From: Adiantum capillus-veneris
Lineage: Eukaryota; Streptophyta; Polypodiopsida; Polypodiales; Pteridaceae
Direction of reading: 5' to 3'
Length of the DNA stretch: 64,000 bases
Assembly: GCA_014529385.2 (NCBI GenBank)
Contig: CM043945.1
Location: 95,520,112 to 95,584,111, forward strand
The position numbers and the translations under genes are program-made. The stretch's first letter is position 1; the number at the start of each line of letters is the position of its first letter. The notes under the pieces were generated by a model that saw only the letters and a program-made list of their open reading frames with translations, ran no database searches and had not been told where the DNA came from. Below, piece after piece: positions 25,188-36,696 of this stretch.

Positions 25188-25353
25188 TGTCACGCCAAGG
25201 GTAGGACTATAGGAGGGTACGACCCTGGCCAAGGTCCGACGGATACACATGCAGTACAGGGGTTATATATAGCTAAGAACATCAAGGCCAAGGGCATATA
25301 TATAGGTATGGTTGGGTGGTTATTGGCATGTCTATCTTCCCTATGGCCTTTCA
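25188..25353 (+). repeat. 3' LTR of the 18818-25353 element
   Basis: 166 bases, TGTCACGCC...CCTTTCA, directly after the polypurine tract and directly before the CCATG target duplication. Confidence 0.85.
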
Positions 25354-26031
25354 CCATGGTTGGGAAGTGGCCCGAGAGGAGAGAGGATCGCGACCATCCA
25401 CATAATCGTTAAAAGTAAACTCTTGGACGTCAGTTTTGATGTGGTGTAGGGGGTGGGATGGGGGGGCTGACAGGGGAGTGTGACGTTGAGGTGGAGCTTG
25501 CATGGAGGCTAACTAAGGGGCATCATGGAGGCGCGTGGGTTGTACCCTCCATGCAAGTGGAGGGTTGTACCAAAAATGGGGCATCATGGAGGCACGTGGG
25601 TTGTACCCTCCATGCAAGTGGAGAAGGTACCAAAAATGGAGAGAGTCACGTGCATGCAAGGTTGGGAGCTGAGGTTTTGAGGCCTCGTGAGCATGCAAGG
25701 AAGGATTGTCATCGCCATTGGATGGCCGTAGATCGAGTTAAAGTAAGCCAAATGGCAAAGGACATGCTGGCATGTTAACATGGCTTTGTGAGAGAATTGC
25801 AATTGACACAGCAGAGGAAAGGGGACCTCGAGGATTTGAAAGCAGGTTTGGTATTACTCCAACAGTGTGTTTGCGTGTGTGTGGTAGGTGGCAGTGTGTG
25901 AGGCACCAGGTGTGTGTGTGTGTGTGTTTTTTCCTGGCTGGTCATTATGTGTGTGCCTAAGGTTTGTTTGTGAACAACATACAAAGCACAAGATGTCTTT
26001 TCTTGTGGCCCATGGGCGAGGATGGGCAATG
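25354..26031. other. Host flank with a 61-bp tandem duplication
   Basis: Two adjacent copies of a 61-base unit (25517-25577 and 25578-25637) begin GGGGCATCATGGAGG and differ at few positions. A (GT)n tract is at about 25910-25927. No gene is recognised. Confidence 0.7.
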
Positions 26032-27340
26032 ATACGTGTAATGGAATTGGCCTATTAACTTTGAGATTAGCAGAATTAGAGAAAGTACTTATGTGAATTA
26101 CTTTGTGAACATAGCGGGTGAACTTAATTGATGGTAGCAACATAAACATAGCATTTAGTTAACTTGGCATGAACAATACTTTTGCAAGAGAGAGAGTTTA
26201 GAGAATACGACAACAGGTGAGGACCGGATTTATGTGGAGTCGGTCCCCCCTCCAATAGACATTTGTATTATAGTTTCTTCCATCAAGAGAGACTTGGTAC
26301 AATACAATCTATGTGTTCCTTGTGACCTGGGTGATGCAATGAAGATGGAAATCTTCATGCATCATGAGCATAACATAAACTTTGTGGAAATCATTAACTT
26401 TCCCAAGCCTCAGTCCCAAGGCCTCAAACACCTTCGAAGGTGGAGAGAGCTAGCGGGGAATGAGGGTAGGGAAGAGGAAGAAGAAACATTTCATAGGAGA
26501 AATAAATAGTTTATCACTTATCATCACTCTTCTTGCTAGCATACATAATAGCATAGTAATGAAAATGGAGAAGATGGCAAGCTTAAGCATTGAAGAATGG
26601 CTCTTGGTTGGATTTGCATTCCATAGCCAAGATCATTGGTGAAGGCTCTCAACTTCTCTACTAGCTTGGAGAAGGAGATGGAGCTCTTGCACTTTGCACT
26701 TCACACAATGAGAGTGTGTGTGAGTGTGTGTGGGAGAGTATACCCTCAAGCAACCCCCTAGCTTGCTTTGGTTGACCCCCCCTTGTAGCTCATGCTTGAA
26801 GCTCTTTGGACCCCTCTAGGCCTAGCCAATCACAAAGCAAGAGGCATATCAAGCAAGCATGCTAGTCTTGGGACAAGTGTCCCCCTTTCCTTATTGAGAG
26901 AGAGGACTTGATAAATGCAAAAACAATTAATTAATTAACTAATTTGTCATTGGACCCCTTGGGAGACCAACCAATAGGCTTTAGGCACACCATGAGGGCA
27001 ACATGAGGAGGAGCTTGACAAGTGTCCCTTTTGCTTTCTTTGTACCAAGCTTGCCTTGTGTGAGGGTGTGTGTGTTCTCTCTCATCATTCTAGCTTTAGG
27101 ACTCGCCCCCTCTCTTGTAGGGATGGGATTTTACTTTCAGGACACCTTACCCCCAAGCACCTTAGTCAGCAAGCATGATAAAGCACCTCAAGCATCTTAG
27201 TCGTCAATCACAACAAGCACCTTACTTAGCAAGCACGACAAGCACCTGAAGCACCTTACTCAGCAAGCACGACAAGCACCTCAAGCTTGGGTCAGGTTCC
27301 CACCTCAAGCTCAGCCCTAGCTTACCTAAGGTCCAAGGAC
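26032..27340 (+). repeat. Dispersed 1.3-kb repeat, copy A
   Basis: This block matches 50430-49081 read on the opposite strand over about 1.3 kb (shared landmarks: TTAACTTGGCATGAA, GGTCCCCCCTCC, the stretch around 26280-26510, and the AATTAATTAATT segment near 26930). A 3' array of 30-40-base units built from AAGCACCTTA and AGCAAGCACGACAAGCACC lies at 27154-27286. The open frame 26234-26509 has a partner at 49740-50120 minus, with similar peptides but no recognised domain. At the other copy the block sits next to a gypsy integrase, so it may be a gypsy LTR or untranslated leader. Confidence 0.65.
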
Positions 27341-27758
27341 TTTTTAACACTAACCTTTGGAGGCCTTTAATGAAGCTAACCCTAAGGTCTTTGAGCTCCA
27401 TTAGCTAGCCTTGCTCTTTGACAGACCATCTCTCATTTGGACCCCTTTATCATTGGCCCCGTGTTGAGATAGATTTGAAAGCACATGTCTATATTCTAAC
27501 CCTTGTTCCCATTTATTCTTCCACATTAAATGATCAGTTTAATATGATAGAATCATTTGGGTTGGTTAAATATTAGATTTTATGACAAGATGCGTGTGTG
27601 TGTGTGTGTTCGTTTTAGCAATGTATGTGGACAACTCTTTCTAATTTTTTCATGCCTTAGCATCTCAAGGTTGAAACCCCAATGGCATAAATAAGAGGAG
27701 GAATATTTTTTGGTGGCAAGAAGCTTGTTGTGGGCAAGAATGAAGCAGAACCAATAGT

Positions 27759-28046
27759 ATATTTGCAAGAGAGGTCACACCTCCAAAACCTCTCAGAAGT
27801 AGCCCCCGTTTGAGAGAAAGGGAGTGTCGACAGGAGTTTGACTTGAATGCCACCCCTTTTATTGAAGGAGAACACCAACCGAAAACCCCCGTTTTTATCA
27901 ATGCACAACCTAAGAAGAAATTGAAGGAAGGTGTTTGATTGCCATGAGGAGAAGGTGCAACACCAACAATATATTTGCAGGAGAGGTCACACCTCCAAAA
28001 CCTCTTCGAAGTAGTCCCCAGTTTGAGAGAAAGGGGGTGTCGACAC
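27759..28046 (+). repeat. 211-bp tandem repeat, second copy split by copia-1
   Basis: A unit starting TATATTTGCA begins at 27759 and again at 27970. The second copy is interrupted at 28046 and resumes at 33868 (to about 33995) beyond the copia element. Coding potential is unclear. Confidence 0.75.
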
Positions 28047-28126
28047 TGTTAAGAAATATGACGTAGCTAAATAGATATTTGAGTAGATTACTTAATGGAG
28101 AGAGATAGATTTTACACACAAGAGAT

Positions 28127-28179
<53 letters not shown>

Positions 28180-28881
28180 CACACGATATACGTGGTTCAC
28201 CCAATGTGGGCTACGCCCACGGGAAAGCAGCCACTCAATGGCTTTAGTACTTCAAAACAAGAAGTAGTTTACAAAGGGATTATACCCTTAATAGAGCTCC
28301 CGTCTTGCTTCACTCTCACCACCTCACACCCACCTTGTTGCATCAAGTTCACACTATATTATGTGTGTAGATATGGCCTCCTTTTATAGGCCAAAAGGGT
28401 TTCCCTCTCTCATGAGAGGCAGCCATGTGTAGCCGCCCTTGTGTAGATAAGTCTAAATCGGACCCTCCAATCCGCCCATGTGTGGCCGCCCTTGAGAAGA
28501 CAAGTGAACTTTTGAATTTGGCCACCGGCCATTGAATTCGGCCAACGGCCACCACCGGCTATTGACTTCCGACCACTGGCCACCGACCATTGACTACCTG
28601 CCAACCGACTTGTCATTTTCCGACCACTTTCCAACCGCCGTCCAGCCATAATATTCCGACGAAGGAAAAAAAAAAAGTCTCAGAGGCTTTCCACCCGCGA
28701 GGCCCCTAAAGTTGCCCCTGAATTTTGGCCGTGAAAATTTTGGTTTCCGACGAGTGATTTTTATTTCCAGCGAGTGATTTTCCTTCACGCATGATGGCTT
28801 CTCCTCATAATGGGGGCCTTACAAATGTGCGTTTTTAACCATAGAAAATTACAAGGGGTAAATCAGGCTCCATACTTAACA
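28047..28881 (-). repeat. 3' LTR of copia-1
   Basis: About 835 bases. It contains (TA)n(GA)n at 28130-28176, a microsatellite present in both LTRs but of different length and composition. Confidence 0.9.
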
Positions 28882-28941
28882 ATCTCCCACTTGGAGACTG
28901 ATCTCCAAACCAAACCTGTGACTGCTTTCCATCCTGGCTTC

Positions 28942-30380
28942 TTATCCTTGAATGCCGATTGAAGATGAGCAAAAGTTCAACTTCTCCTTGTTGACCACCT
29001 TTGTAAACATGTCTGCAAGATTTTCACTTGTATGCACCTTTCCTAGCTTTAGCTGTCCCTCTTCTAATAGAGTGCGTATGAAGTGATATCTCACCTCAAT
29101 GTGCTTTGTCCTTGAATGAAACGCTGAGTTCTTCGCAAGGTGGATAGCGCTTTGGCTATCACTGTACAAGACACAATTGTCTTGTTTGAATCCAAGCACT
29201 TCTAATAATATGTGAAGCCACATAATTTCTTTGCTTGCCTCTGTCATTGCTACATACTCTGCTTCCGTGGAAGAAAGTGAGACCACTTTCTGCAGCTTTG
29301 AAGCCTAGCTTACTGTTGTGCCTCCAACCGTGAAGACATAGCCCGTAGTGCTCCTTCGAGTATCTTTGTCACCTGCCATATCTGCATCACCATACCCTTG
29401 AAGAAAAATATCAATTCCTCCAAAATACAAAGCATTTGTTGTTGTCCCTTTTAGATACCTAAGTATCCACTTCACAGCTTGCCAATGCTCTTTACACTGG
29501 TTGTCCATGAACCCACTCACAACTCCCACTATATGTGCAATGTTTGGCCTTGTCCAGACCATAGCATACATTAGAGAATCTACCGCTGTAGCATATGGAA
29601 CTTTAGACATATAGGCTATCTCCTCTTGTGTCTTTGGACACATATCCTTTGTTAATGTAAAGTGACCAGTCAAAGGTGTAGAAACTGGTTTTGCATTTTG
29701 CATTGTAAACCTTTCTAGTATCTTCTTGATGTAATCCTCTTGAAATAGCTTTATTGTCTTCTTCGTCCCGTCCCTTGATATTTTCATACCAAGTATCCTC
29801 TTTGCAGCACCTAAATCTTTCATTGAAAAAGATTTAGACAACTCCTCTTTTAGCTCTTTGATGTCCTGCATGTTAGCACTTGCAATCAACATGTCATCAA
29901 CATACAACATTAGGATGATGAATTTCCCATCTCCCAAATTCTTTGTGTAGACGCAGTGATCCGAGCTGCATCTTGTGAATCCATGATTCAACATCCATCG
30001 ATCAAACTTCAAGTACCATTGTCTTGATGCTTGTTTTAGCTCTTCTTTAATCTGCAAACCATTTTCTCCTTACCTTTTACTTCATACCCCTTTGGTTGAA
30101 GCATGTAGATTTCCTCCTCTAAGTCACCGTGAGGGAATGCCGTATTTACATCCATTTGCTCGAGATTTAGATCATGAGCAGCCACAAGGCTTAAGACAAT
30201 CCTGATTGAGTTCATTTTTACAACAGGAGAAAATATTTCATTGAAGTCAATACCTTTCTTTTGAGAAAACCCTTTTACCACAAGCATAGACTTGTACCTT
30301 TTCTTCCCACCTTCTTTTTCCTTCACCTTGTACACCCATTTGTTTTGAAGTGCCCGCTTACATTTAGGCAACTCAACCAA
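28942..30380 (-). pseudogene. pol: copia-1 reverse transcriptase and RNase H (broken)
   Basis: Copies element RNA into DNA and degrades the RNA strand. 30380-30036 carries the first RT part (KGFSQKKGIDFNEIFSPV, then MDVNTAFPHGDLEEEIYM). 30057-29305 continues with the catalytic YVDD motif (LYVDDMLIA). 29286-28942 is copia RNase H (SSTEAEYVA, DSQSAIHLAKN, SRTKHIEVRYHFIR, ADMFTK). A small deletion near 30045 removes part of the usual SLYGLKQ motif and shifts the frame. A TAG near 29305 stands where family members usually have Trp. Confidence 0.9.
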
Positions 30381-30480
30381 CTCCTATGTTTGGTTGCGAT
30401 GTAGTGAGTCCATCTCCCCTTGCATGCTCTTCGTCCATTCTTCTTTGGATTCATGTTGCATAGCTTCTTCGTATGATTTC

Positions 30481-30786
30481 GGCTCTCCAGAATATGAGAT
30501 CAAGAGATGGTTGAAGGAAGGAACAAACCTTTCTGGAGGTCTACTTGCTCTTGTAGATCTTCGGGGAATAGTTTGAGGCTCCTCAATTGGTTAACGTTGT
30601 TGCACATTGTCCCCGTTTGCATTCCTTGAGTCCGGCTCTCCAGAATCTGAGATTAAGAGATGGTTGAAGGACGGCAAAAACCTTTCTGGAGGTTTACTTG
30701 CTCTTGTAGATCTTCGGGGAATAGGTTGAGGCTCCTCAATTGGTTAACGTTGTTGCACATTGTCCCCCTTTGCAGTCCTTGAGTCT
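30481..30786 (-). repeat. 153-bp in-frame tandem duplication in copia-1
   Basis: Copies at 30481-30633 and 30634-30786 begin GGCTCTCCAGAAT. The period of 153 is divisible by three, so it would not by itself disturb the frame. It lies in the variable linker between integrase and reverse transcriptase. Confidence 0.8.
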
Positions 30787-32100
30787 TCACCATCCTCAAG
30801 CTCCATGTACTCATCACCTATTTCTTTTGTTTGTTTTCTTTCCAAGTAATCTTTGTACATATTTTGTTCGTTAAAAATTACATCCCCACTCCTTAAGATT
30901 TTACCATCTTCAGGATTCCATAGGAGATACCCAAAGTCACCTTCTCCATAGCCAATGAAGAAACACTTTTTGGACTTTGCATCTAGCTTTGATCTTAAGC
31001 TTCTATCTATGTGCATGAAAGCCTCACACCCAGACACTTTGAGAAATGCATAATTCACCGGTTTACCTGTCCATGTCTCTTCTGGAACTCCCCCATCCAA
31101 TGCCGTTGAGGGTGACCGTTGATTAAGTACACAGACGTACTTACAGCTTCCGCCCAAAGCTCAAGCGGTAGGCCTGCATGTAGCCGCATGCTTCATGCTC
31201 ATTCCATGATTGTCCTATCCATCCTTTCCGAAATCCCATTTTGTTGAGGTGTCCTTGGGGTTGTCCTTTGCCTCCGAATGCCATTGCTAGGACAAAAGCT
31301 TTCAAAAGCTTGGCTGCAATATTCGCCTCCATTGTCGGATCTGAGGCATTTAACCTTGGTACCTGTTTCATTCTCCACAAAGGCTTTCCACCTTTGAAAT
31401 ATGGAAAATAATCGGACTTATTCTTCATGACATAAACCCATTTTTTTCTAGTCGCGTCGTCTATGAATGTTACATAGTACAATGAGCCACCAAGTGATGG
31501 TGTACTTGCAGGACCCCAAACATCAGAATGAACCAACTCAAGGTTTCTATTTTTTCTTTCATTTCCTGATTTTTGAAATTTTACCCTCTTTTGTTTACCA
31601 TAAACACAATCTCCATAGAACTCTAAGTTCACTTCTTTCAAACATGGTAGAAGCTTCTTTGTTTGAAGGATTTGCATTCCTTTGGCACTCATATGCCCAA
31701 GCCGATAGTGCCACACCGCACTGTCAACTTCTGCAGTTGCTGCACAAGCTGAAGGTTGCGTGCTAATAGTACACAAGTAAAGTGTACCGACCTTTTCTCC
31801 CTTGGCAACCACCAAAGATCCCTTTGAGATCTTCCACCGTTTGTTTCCGAATGCAATGTTGTGACCTTCCTCGTCCAATTGTCCTGTAGAGATCAAATTT
31901 TTGCGAAGAGAAGGAACATGCCTAACATCTTTAAGCTTCCATTCATTTTCGTTAGCAGTTTTGATAGAAACTGTACCTTTGCCGACAATCTCACAAGCTT
32001 CATCATCTCCCAAGTATACATACCCAAAATTACCTTTGGTGTAATCTTGGAAATGTTGCTTGTGTGGTGTCGCATGGAAGGAAGCCCCGGAATCTACTAT
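30744..32100 (-). pseudogene. pol: copia-1 protease and integrase (broken)
   Basis: Directly after the gag stop the frame reads IVDSGASFHATP, the aspartic protease active-site region. It continues (31141-32013) with the GAG-pre-integrase zinc-binding part (WHYRLGHMSAKGM, YGDCVYGKQ) and the integrase core start (LVHSDVWGP, first Asp). After about 31405 the expected second Asp (RSDNGGEY) and the Glu (near SERMDRT) are found only in a shifted frame. 30744-31157 encodes the C-terminal part (GKPVNYAFLKVSGCEAF, GYGEGDFGYLLWNPED). Frameshifts near 31405 and 31120 inactivate it. Confidence 0.85.
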
Positions 32101-32964
32101 CTAGGAATTAGACACATCGTCTAATGAGAGAATTAGAGCATCTTGCTCTACTTTACCTGCCACATTGGCCTCCGATGTTGGCTTGTTGTCTTGAGACTCA
32201 GTCTCCTTCTTCTTCTTGGACCAGCAATCCTTCCTGACGTGGCTCTTCGTGTCGAAGTTCCAACATTCAAGAACTGACTTTGTGCGTGACTTGCTCCGTC
32301 TTGAGCGATCACGACCCTTTTGGTTTCTAAACCTCTCCTTAGGCCTTCCTCTTGTTTCCACTGATAGTGCAGCACTTGATGATTCTCTTGTGCTTCTCCT
32401 TCGCATTTCCTTGCTTAGGAGAACACCCACAATATCATCAAACTTAAGAGTATTTGTGCCAGAGATAGAATTACTTACAGCCATCACAAGGCTGTCCCAA
32501 CTATCTGGTAGAGATGATAGTATAAGGAGAGCTCGCACTTCGTCATCGAAATTGATTTTCACCGATCGAAGTTGACTTATGTTTGTGTTAAAGTCATTTA
32601 GGTGTTCTGCAAGTGAACCATTCTCTACTATCTTTAGATTGAACAAGCGCTTCATTAGAAATACCTTATTGGATGTCGATGGTTTCCTGTAGAAGTCATC
32701 AAGTGACTTCATCAAGTCCTCCGTGGTCTTCATCTCTGAAACATTGAAGGCCACTGTTGACGCCAAGCTTAACCGGATTGTTCCCAGTGTCTTTCAATCA
32801 AGGACAATCCATGCTTCATCTGTCATTGTTGCGGGCTTCTTCGCAAGACCTCCTAGTGGCAAATAGAGGTCCTTCTGGTAGAGATAGTCTTCAATTTGCA
32901 TCTTCCAATGTTGGTAGTTTTTGTCGTTGAACTTCTCAATCTTGAGCTTCCCTTCCTCCGCCAT
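32101..32964 (-). pseudogene. gag: copia-1 gag (one internal stop, damaged zinc knuckle)
   Basis: Capsid protein of the copia particle. ATG at 32964-32962 (MAEEGKLKIEKF). One in-frame TGA lies at 32794-32796, probably from an Arg CGA codon, and TAG closes the frame at 32101. Typical UBN2/retrotransposon gag motifs follow (LAEHLNDFNTNISQL, LPDSWDSLVMAVS). The zinc knuckle CWNFDTKSHVRKDC has Phe for the second Cys. Gag and pol would share one frame if the TAG were a sense codon. Confidence 0.9.
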
Positions 32965-33024
32965 AACTCCCACTCAATTCAAGGAATCCTTTTCTTGAGA
33001 TAATTTAGCTACGAGCAAACCTTT

Positions 33025-33035
33025 CTCTGATACCA
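33025..33035 (-). promoter_or_regulatory. Primer binding site of copia-1
   Basis: On the minus strand TGGTATCAGAG, two bases inside the 5' LTR end; complementary to initiator Met tRNA. Confidence 0.85.
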
Positions 33036-33037
33036 GT

Positions 33038-33122
33038 TGTTAACAAATATGATGTAGCTAAATAGATATTTGAGTAGATTACTTAATGGAGAGAGATAGA
33101 TTTCACACACAAGAGATTATAG

Positions 33123-33189
<67 letters not shown>

Positions 33190-33862
33190 CACGATATATG
33201 TGATTCACCCAATGTGGGCTACGTCCACGGGAAAGCAGCCACTCAATGGCTTTAGTACTTCAAAACAAGAAGTAGTTTACAAAGGGATTATACCCTTAAT
33301 AGAGCTCCCGCCTTGCTTCACTCTCACCACCTCCCACCTTGTTGCATCAACTTCACACTATATTATGTGTGTAGAAATGGCCTCCTTTTATAGGCCAAAG
33401 GGGCTGCCCTCTCTCATGAGAGGCAGCCATGTGTAGCCGCCCTTGTGTAGATAAGTCCAAATCGGACCCTCCAATCTGTCCATGTGTGGCCGCCCTTGAG
33501 AAGACAAGTCCACTTTTGAATTCGGCCACTAGCCACCACCGGCTATTGACTTCCAACCACCGGCCACCGGCCATTGACTACCGGCCAACTGACCGGTCGT
33601 TTGCCGACCACTTTCCGGCCGCCGTCCGGCCATAATATTCCAGTGAAGGAAAAAAAATAGTCTCGGAGGCTTCTGCCCGCGAGGCCCCTAAAGTTGCCCC
33701 TGAATTTTGGCCGTGAAAATTTTGGTTTCCGGCGAGTGATTTTTATTTTTGGCGAGTGATTTTCCTTCACGCATGATGGCTTCTCCTCATAATGGAGACC
33801 TTATAAATGTGCGTTTTTACCACAGAAAATTACAAGGGGTAAATCAGGCTCCATACTTAACA
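33038..33862 (-). repeat. 5' LTR of copia-1
   Basis: About 825 bases with a (GA)n tract of about 60 bases (33126-33185). Confidence 0.9.
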
Positions 33863-33867
33863 GACAC

Positions 33868-36034
33868 ACAAGAGTTTGACTTGAATGCCACCCCTTTCAT
33901 TTTAGGAGAACACCAACCGAAAACGCCCGTTTCTATCAATGCATGACCTAAGAAGAAATTGGAGAAGGTGTTTGATTGCCATGAGGAGAAGGTGGATGAG
34001 ACGTTGGTTGGACAACATGCCAAAAAGCCATTTAAGACTGCAATTGCAAAAGGAAAGGGAAATTGATCCAAGATGAGGAGGTGTGTGAGTTCTAGGTGGA
34101 GGTTGAGCAGCTAGGTCGAGTCAAAATAGTAGCAGGTTTATGCAAGGAAGATGGCAAAGGGATTTCGGATAGTAACACGTAGTAGATGTATTTCGTGCCG
34201 CTACCATATCTGGAGGTCTTCTTGCTCGAAGGGAGGCTTGCCTGGAAATGTCGTGCAAGCGATGAATTCTTTGGACGTTTTTGCTTTGAGTTGAAGAGGT
34301 GGCGAATGGAGAATCATCTCAAGAAAGAGCATGGCCTTGTCATACACATCTCTGTATGGAAGTCATGTCACCCCTCCAAGGCTGATTTGGGCTTGAGGGC
34401 CAAGGCACCAAGTGCACGGCTAGAGAAAACTCAATGGCACAAGGTGGTAAAGAACCCGGGGCGGTCACTTATCAAAAGCTTCCTATATCACGTGCGTTCA
34501 AGAGGTTATTAATAATACCTCAATATACATACTATATTTACACTACGTGCCTATTTAAAAAACCCCCACCCCCCTCTGTATGTATACATTTTGATCTTTT
34601 AATAATCCTCTCCGGTTAACTCATGTGATAGCATACACATTCTAAAAAGTGACTGCCCCGGGGTAAAGAAGCGGTTCGAGGACAATGAAAGAAAGTTTGC
34701 AGTGAATGCAAGAGGACCTTCACCGCCTTTGAACCTAAATTTTCTTTATATATATATATATATATATTTGTTTCCATGAGTGTTGAATTACCAACGATCC
34801 GTTCACTCTTTCCTTTTAAGTTTCTCCATGAATTACCACATGCATATGCTTTCCCATAAGTTTAAGAAAATTGTACATTTACTTCCCATGTTCTTTGCTT
34901 TGTTTTAAGAAGCACCTTAGGTATCATGGAATGTCAGGCGATCAAAGGTCTCATAGGAAAAAATTGAAAATGGGTCCAAAGGACATGGCAGATCAGATTC
35001 TTCAAGATTGATAAATTCCTTGGTGGCAAGAAGTTGGAAAGCTCTGATTTGCCCATCTGCACTCAAACTATCAAGTGCTTCTTCTTTCATCATATAAAGA
35101 TTATACAAGAAAGCAAAGTGGTGATCTTTATGCTAGGATGCAAGCAAGACTTGGAAGACTGGTCTAGGGCCACCCATGCAATAAGTAAAGCCTAGAGATA
35201 TAGTTCACCTACTCTTTTAGGCCAATGATGATATGCCTCAACGAGAGGCGTTAGATATCCAATTTGTAGTCATCAACACCTCAAGGCTCGATCTGAGCTT
35301 GAGGTTGGTTTGTGATTCAATGCTTTTCTTAATACAATTCATTGACGTATTGTGAGTTTGGCAAATTAAAAAAAAGCACAATAGGTATATGCACTTATAT
35401 GATTTTGGTAACCTTTCTATCGATATCACTTACAAACCCCATTACCAACTTTGGAGCACCTCAACATTCTTTTATCGAACCATTTCTTTCTGAGACAAAT
35501 TTTCGTAGCACTTTACTGAGGTATTTGTTTTACAGTGAAGAATTATTTGCACCACAAGCAATGACACTCTTAAAAGCATCCATATGTAATAGTAATAAGA
35601 ACAACAAAGAGGGAGAGGTTAACTCGGAGCTAGGTTGTGATGGTAGAGTTCTACAGTGATGGGTGCATAGTAAGTGCAGGGTAAGCTCTGTCAAAGATCC
35701 GCAAACCGTGGCTAAGGTTTGGGATTTGTGACCATCATTTTCCTGCTCGAGCTAGGGCTGCTACTAAGGTTTTTGTAGCATAGTGCCTTTGTGGTTTGCA
35801 TCCTCGGCTAGCAGCTGCCCCTTGTGAGCATATTGGGAAGGCTTTGCGTCTCACCTCTTGTGGCTCCATTCTCCCTTGTCGGCCTTAGCGAGCCTGCCGT
35901 ACCCGCCTCAGGGCTGTGTTAGGTGCGCACATTATCGTTATTATGCGTGGTTGTGGTGATTAATTATCTACGCTGAATTTATCTTCCGCGATCGTCTTTG
36001 GGCATTGTTACGTGCACACATTTTCCTTTAATAT
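33868..36034. other. Host flank without recognisable genes
   Basis: Begins with the second half of the split 211-bp repeat (to about 33995). A plus frame at 34186-34512 (108 codons, Trp- and Lys-rich) matches nothing I know. A (TA)n tract is at 34748-34768. Near 35935 and 36010 two short stretches resembling GTGCGCACATT recur just before the TRIM-like element. Confidence 0.5.
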
Positions 36035-36177
36035 TGTCGTGTGTGGTCGTGCAGGTAGAGTCCGGCCACCTAGTGTGGTCGGACACGTTATGGTTGTAAC
36101 CACTTGATGGTAATATAAGGAAGTGCCGGAAGAGAGAGAGGCACACTCAGTTTGGTCTTATTCCCATGTACATCACA
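36035..36177 (+). repeat. 5' LTR of the TRIM-like element
   Basis: 143 bases. It includes a potential hairpin, GTCCGGCCAC with GTGGTCGGAC around CTAGT (one mismatch). GA-rich near the 3' end. Confidence 0.9.
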
Positions 36178-36458
36178 TTGGTGGAGTTGACGGGCACATT
36201 TTCTTGAATCCCTTTCTTGATTTGCAGTGAGTTCGGTGATGGCTTATAGTTTAGAACCAGATTAGCAGCTTCCAATATTCTCTGCAGCCCCAATCGGCCA
36301 GGCCCAAGAAGGGTGATAACATCGTGAGAGAGCTTGTTGCCCTACACACTCAAAGTGCATGCCCAGGCTCACAAGCCCTTGAGCCTCAAAGCTCAACCGC
36401 ACTGTCTGAATACTCTCTTCTTGCAATCGGTTGCAACCCCTGCTCCTGATACTTGTCC

Positions 36459-36567
<109 letters not shown>

Positions 36568-36696
36568 AGTTCTCGTACATTCTCCCCTCCATAGCCAGAA
36601 TCGAGCCGCAGCAAAAACATGGCCTTTCTTACCTGCACTTGCTGAGGGCTTCGATCAGGCAGAGGGACTAAGGAGGTCAGAAGGTCGGCCGCAGCG

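Larger units (their letters stand above)
18818..25353 (+). mobile_element. Complete non-autonomous LTR retrotransposon with very short LTRs
   Basis: All structural hallmarks are present: 5-bp target duplication CCATG (18813-18817 and 25354-25358); LTRs of 133 and 166 bases starting TGTCA[T/C]GCC and ending CTTTCA; a primer site TGGTATCAGAGC (18952-18963) matching the 3' end of plant initiator Met tRNA; and a polypurine tract (AAGGGGGGAGTAA) ending at 25187. The 6.2-kb interior shows no recognisable gag, protease, integrase or reverse transcriptase in any frame. Only the extreme 3' end (25024-25187) may be a relic of a polyprotein tail, but that is a weak impression. The interior is rich in microsatellites and in short GCAAGGC-type repeats. 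It therefore probably relied on another element for mobilisation. The LTRs differ at several sites and by an indel of about 33 bases, so it is not recent. Confidence 0.85.
28047..33862 (-). mobile_element. Complete Ty1/copia retrotransposon (copia-1)
   Basis: A 5,816-base element in minus orientation: target duplication GACAC on both sides (28042-28046, 33863-33867), LTRs of about 835 and 825 bases beginning TGTTAA and ending TTAACA, an initiator-Met primer site at 33025-33035, and a purine tract (AAGTGGGAGAT, minus strand) by the 3' LTR. The domain order gag, protease, integrase, reverse transcriptase, RNase H is that of Pseudoviridae/copia. The coding region is broken by in-frame stops (TGA 32794-32796, TAG 32101-32103, TAG near 29305) and at least three frameshifts (about 31405, 31120 and 30045), so it cannot make a full polyprotein. 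Confidence 0.95.

Noticed and set aside
27154-27286. CRISPR-like array
   Set aside because: Units vary in length and are contiguous without unique spacers; this is a eukaryotic genome; it is an ordinary short-unit array.
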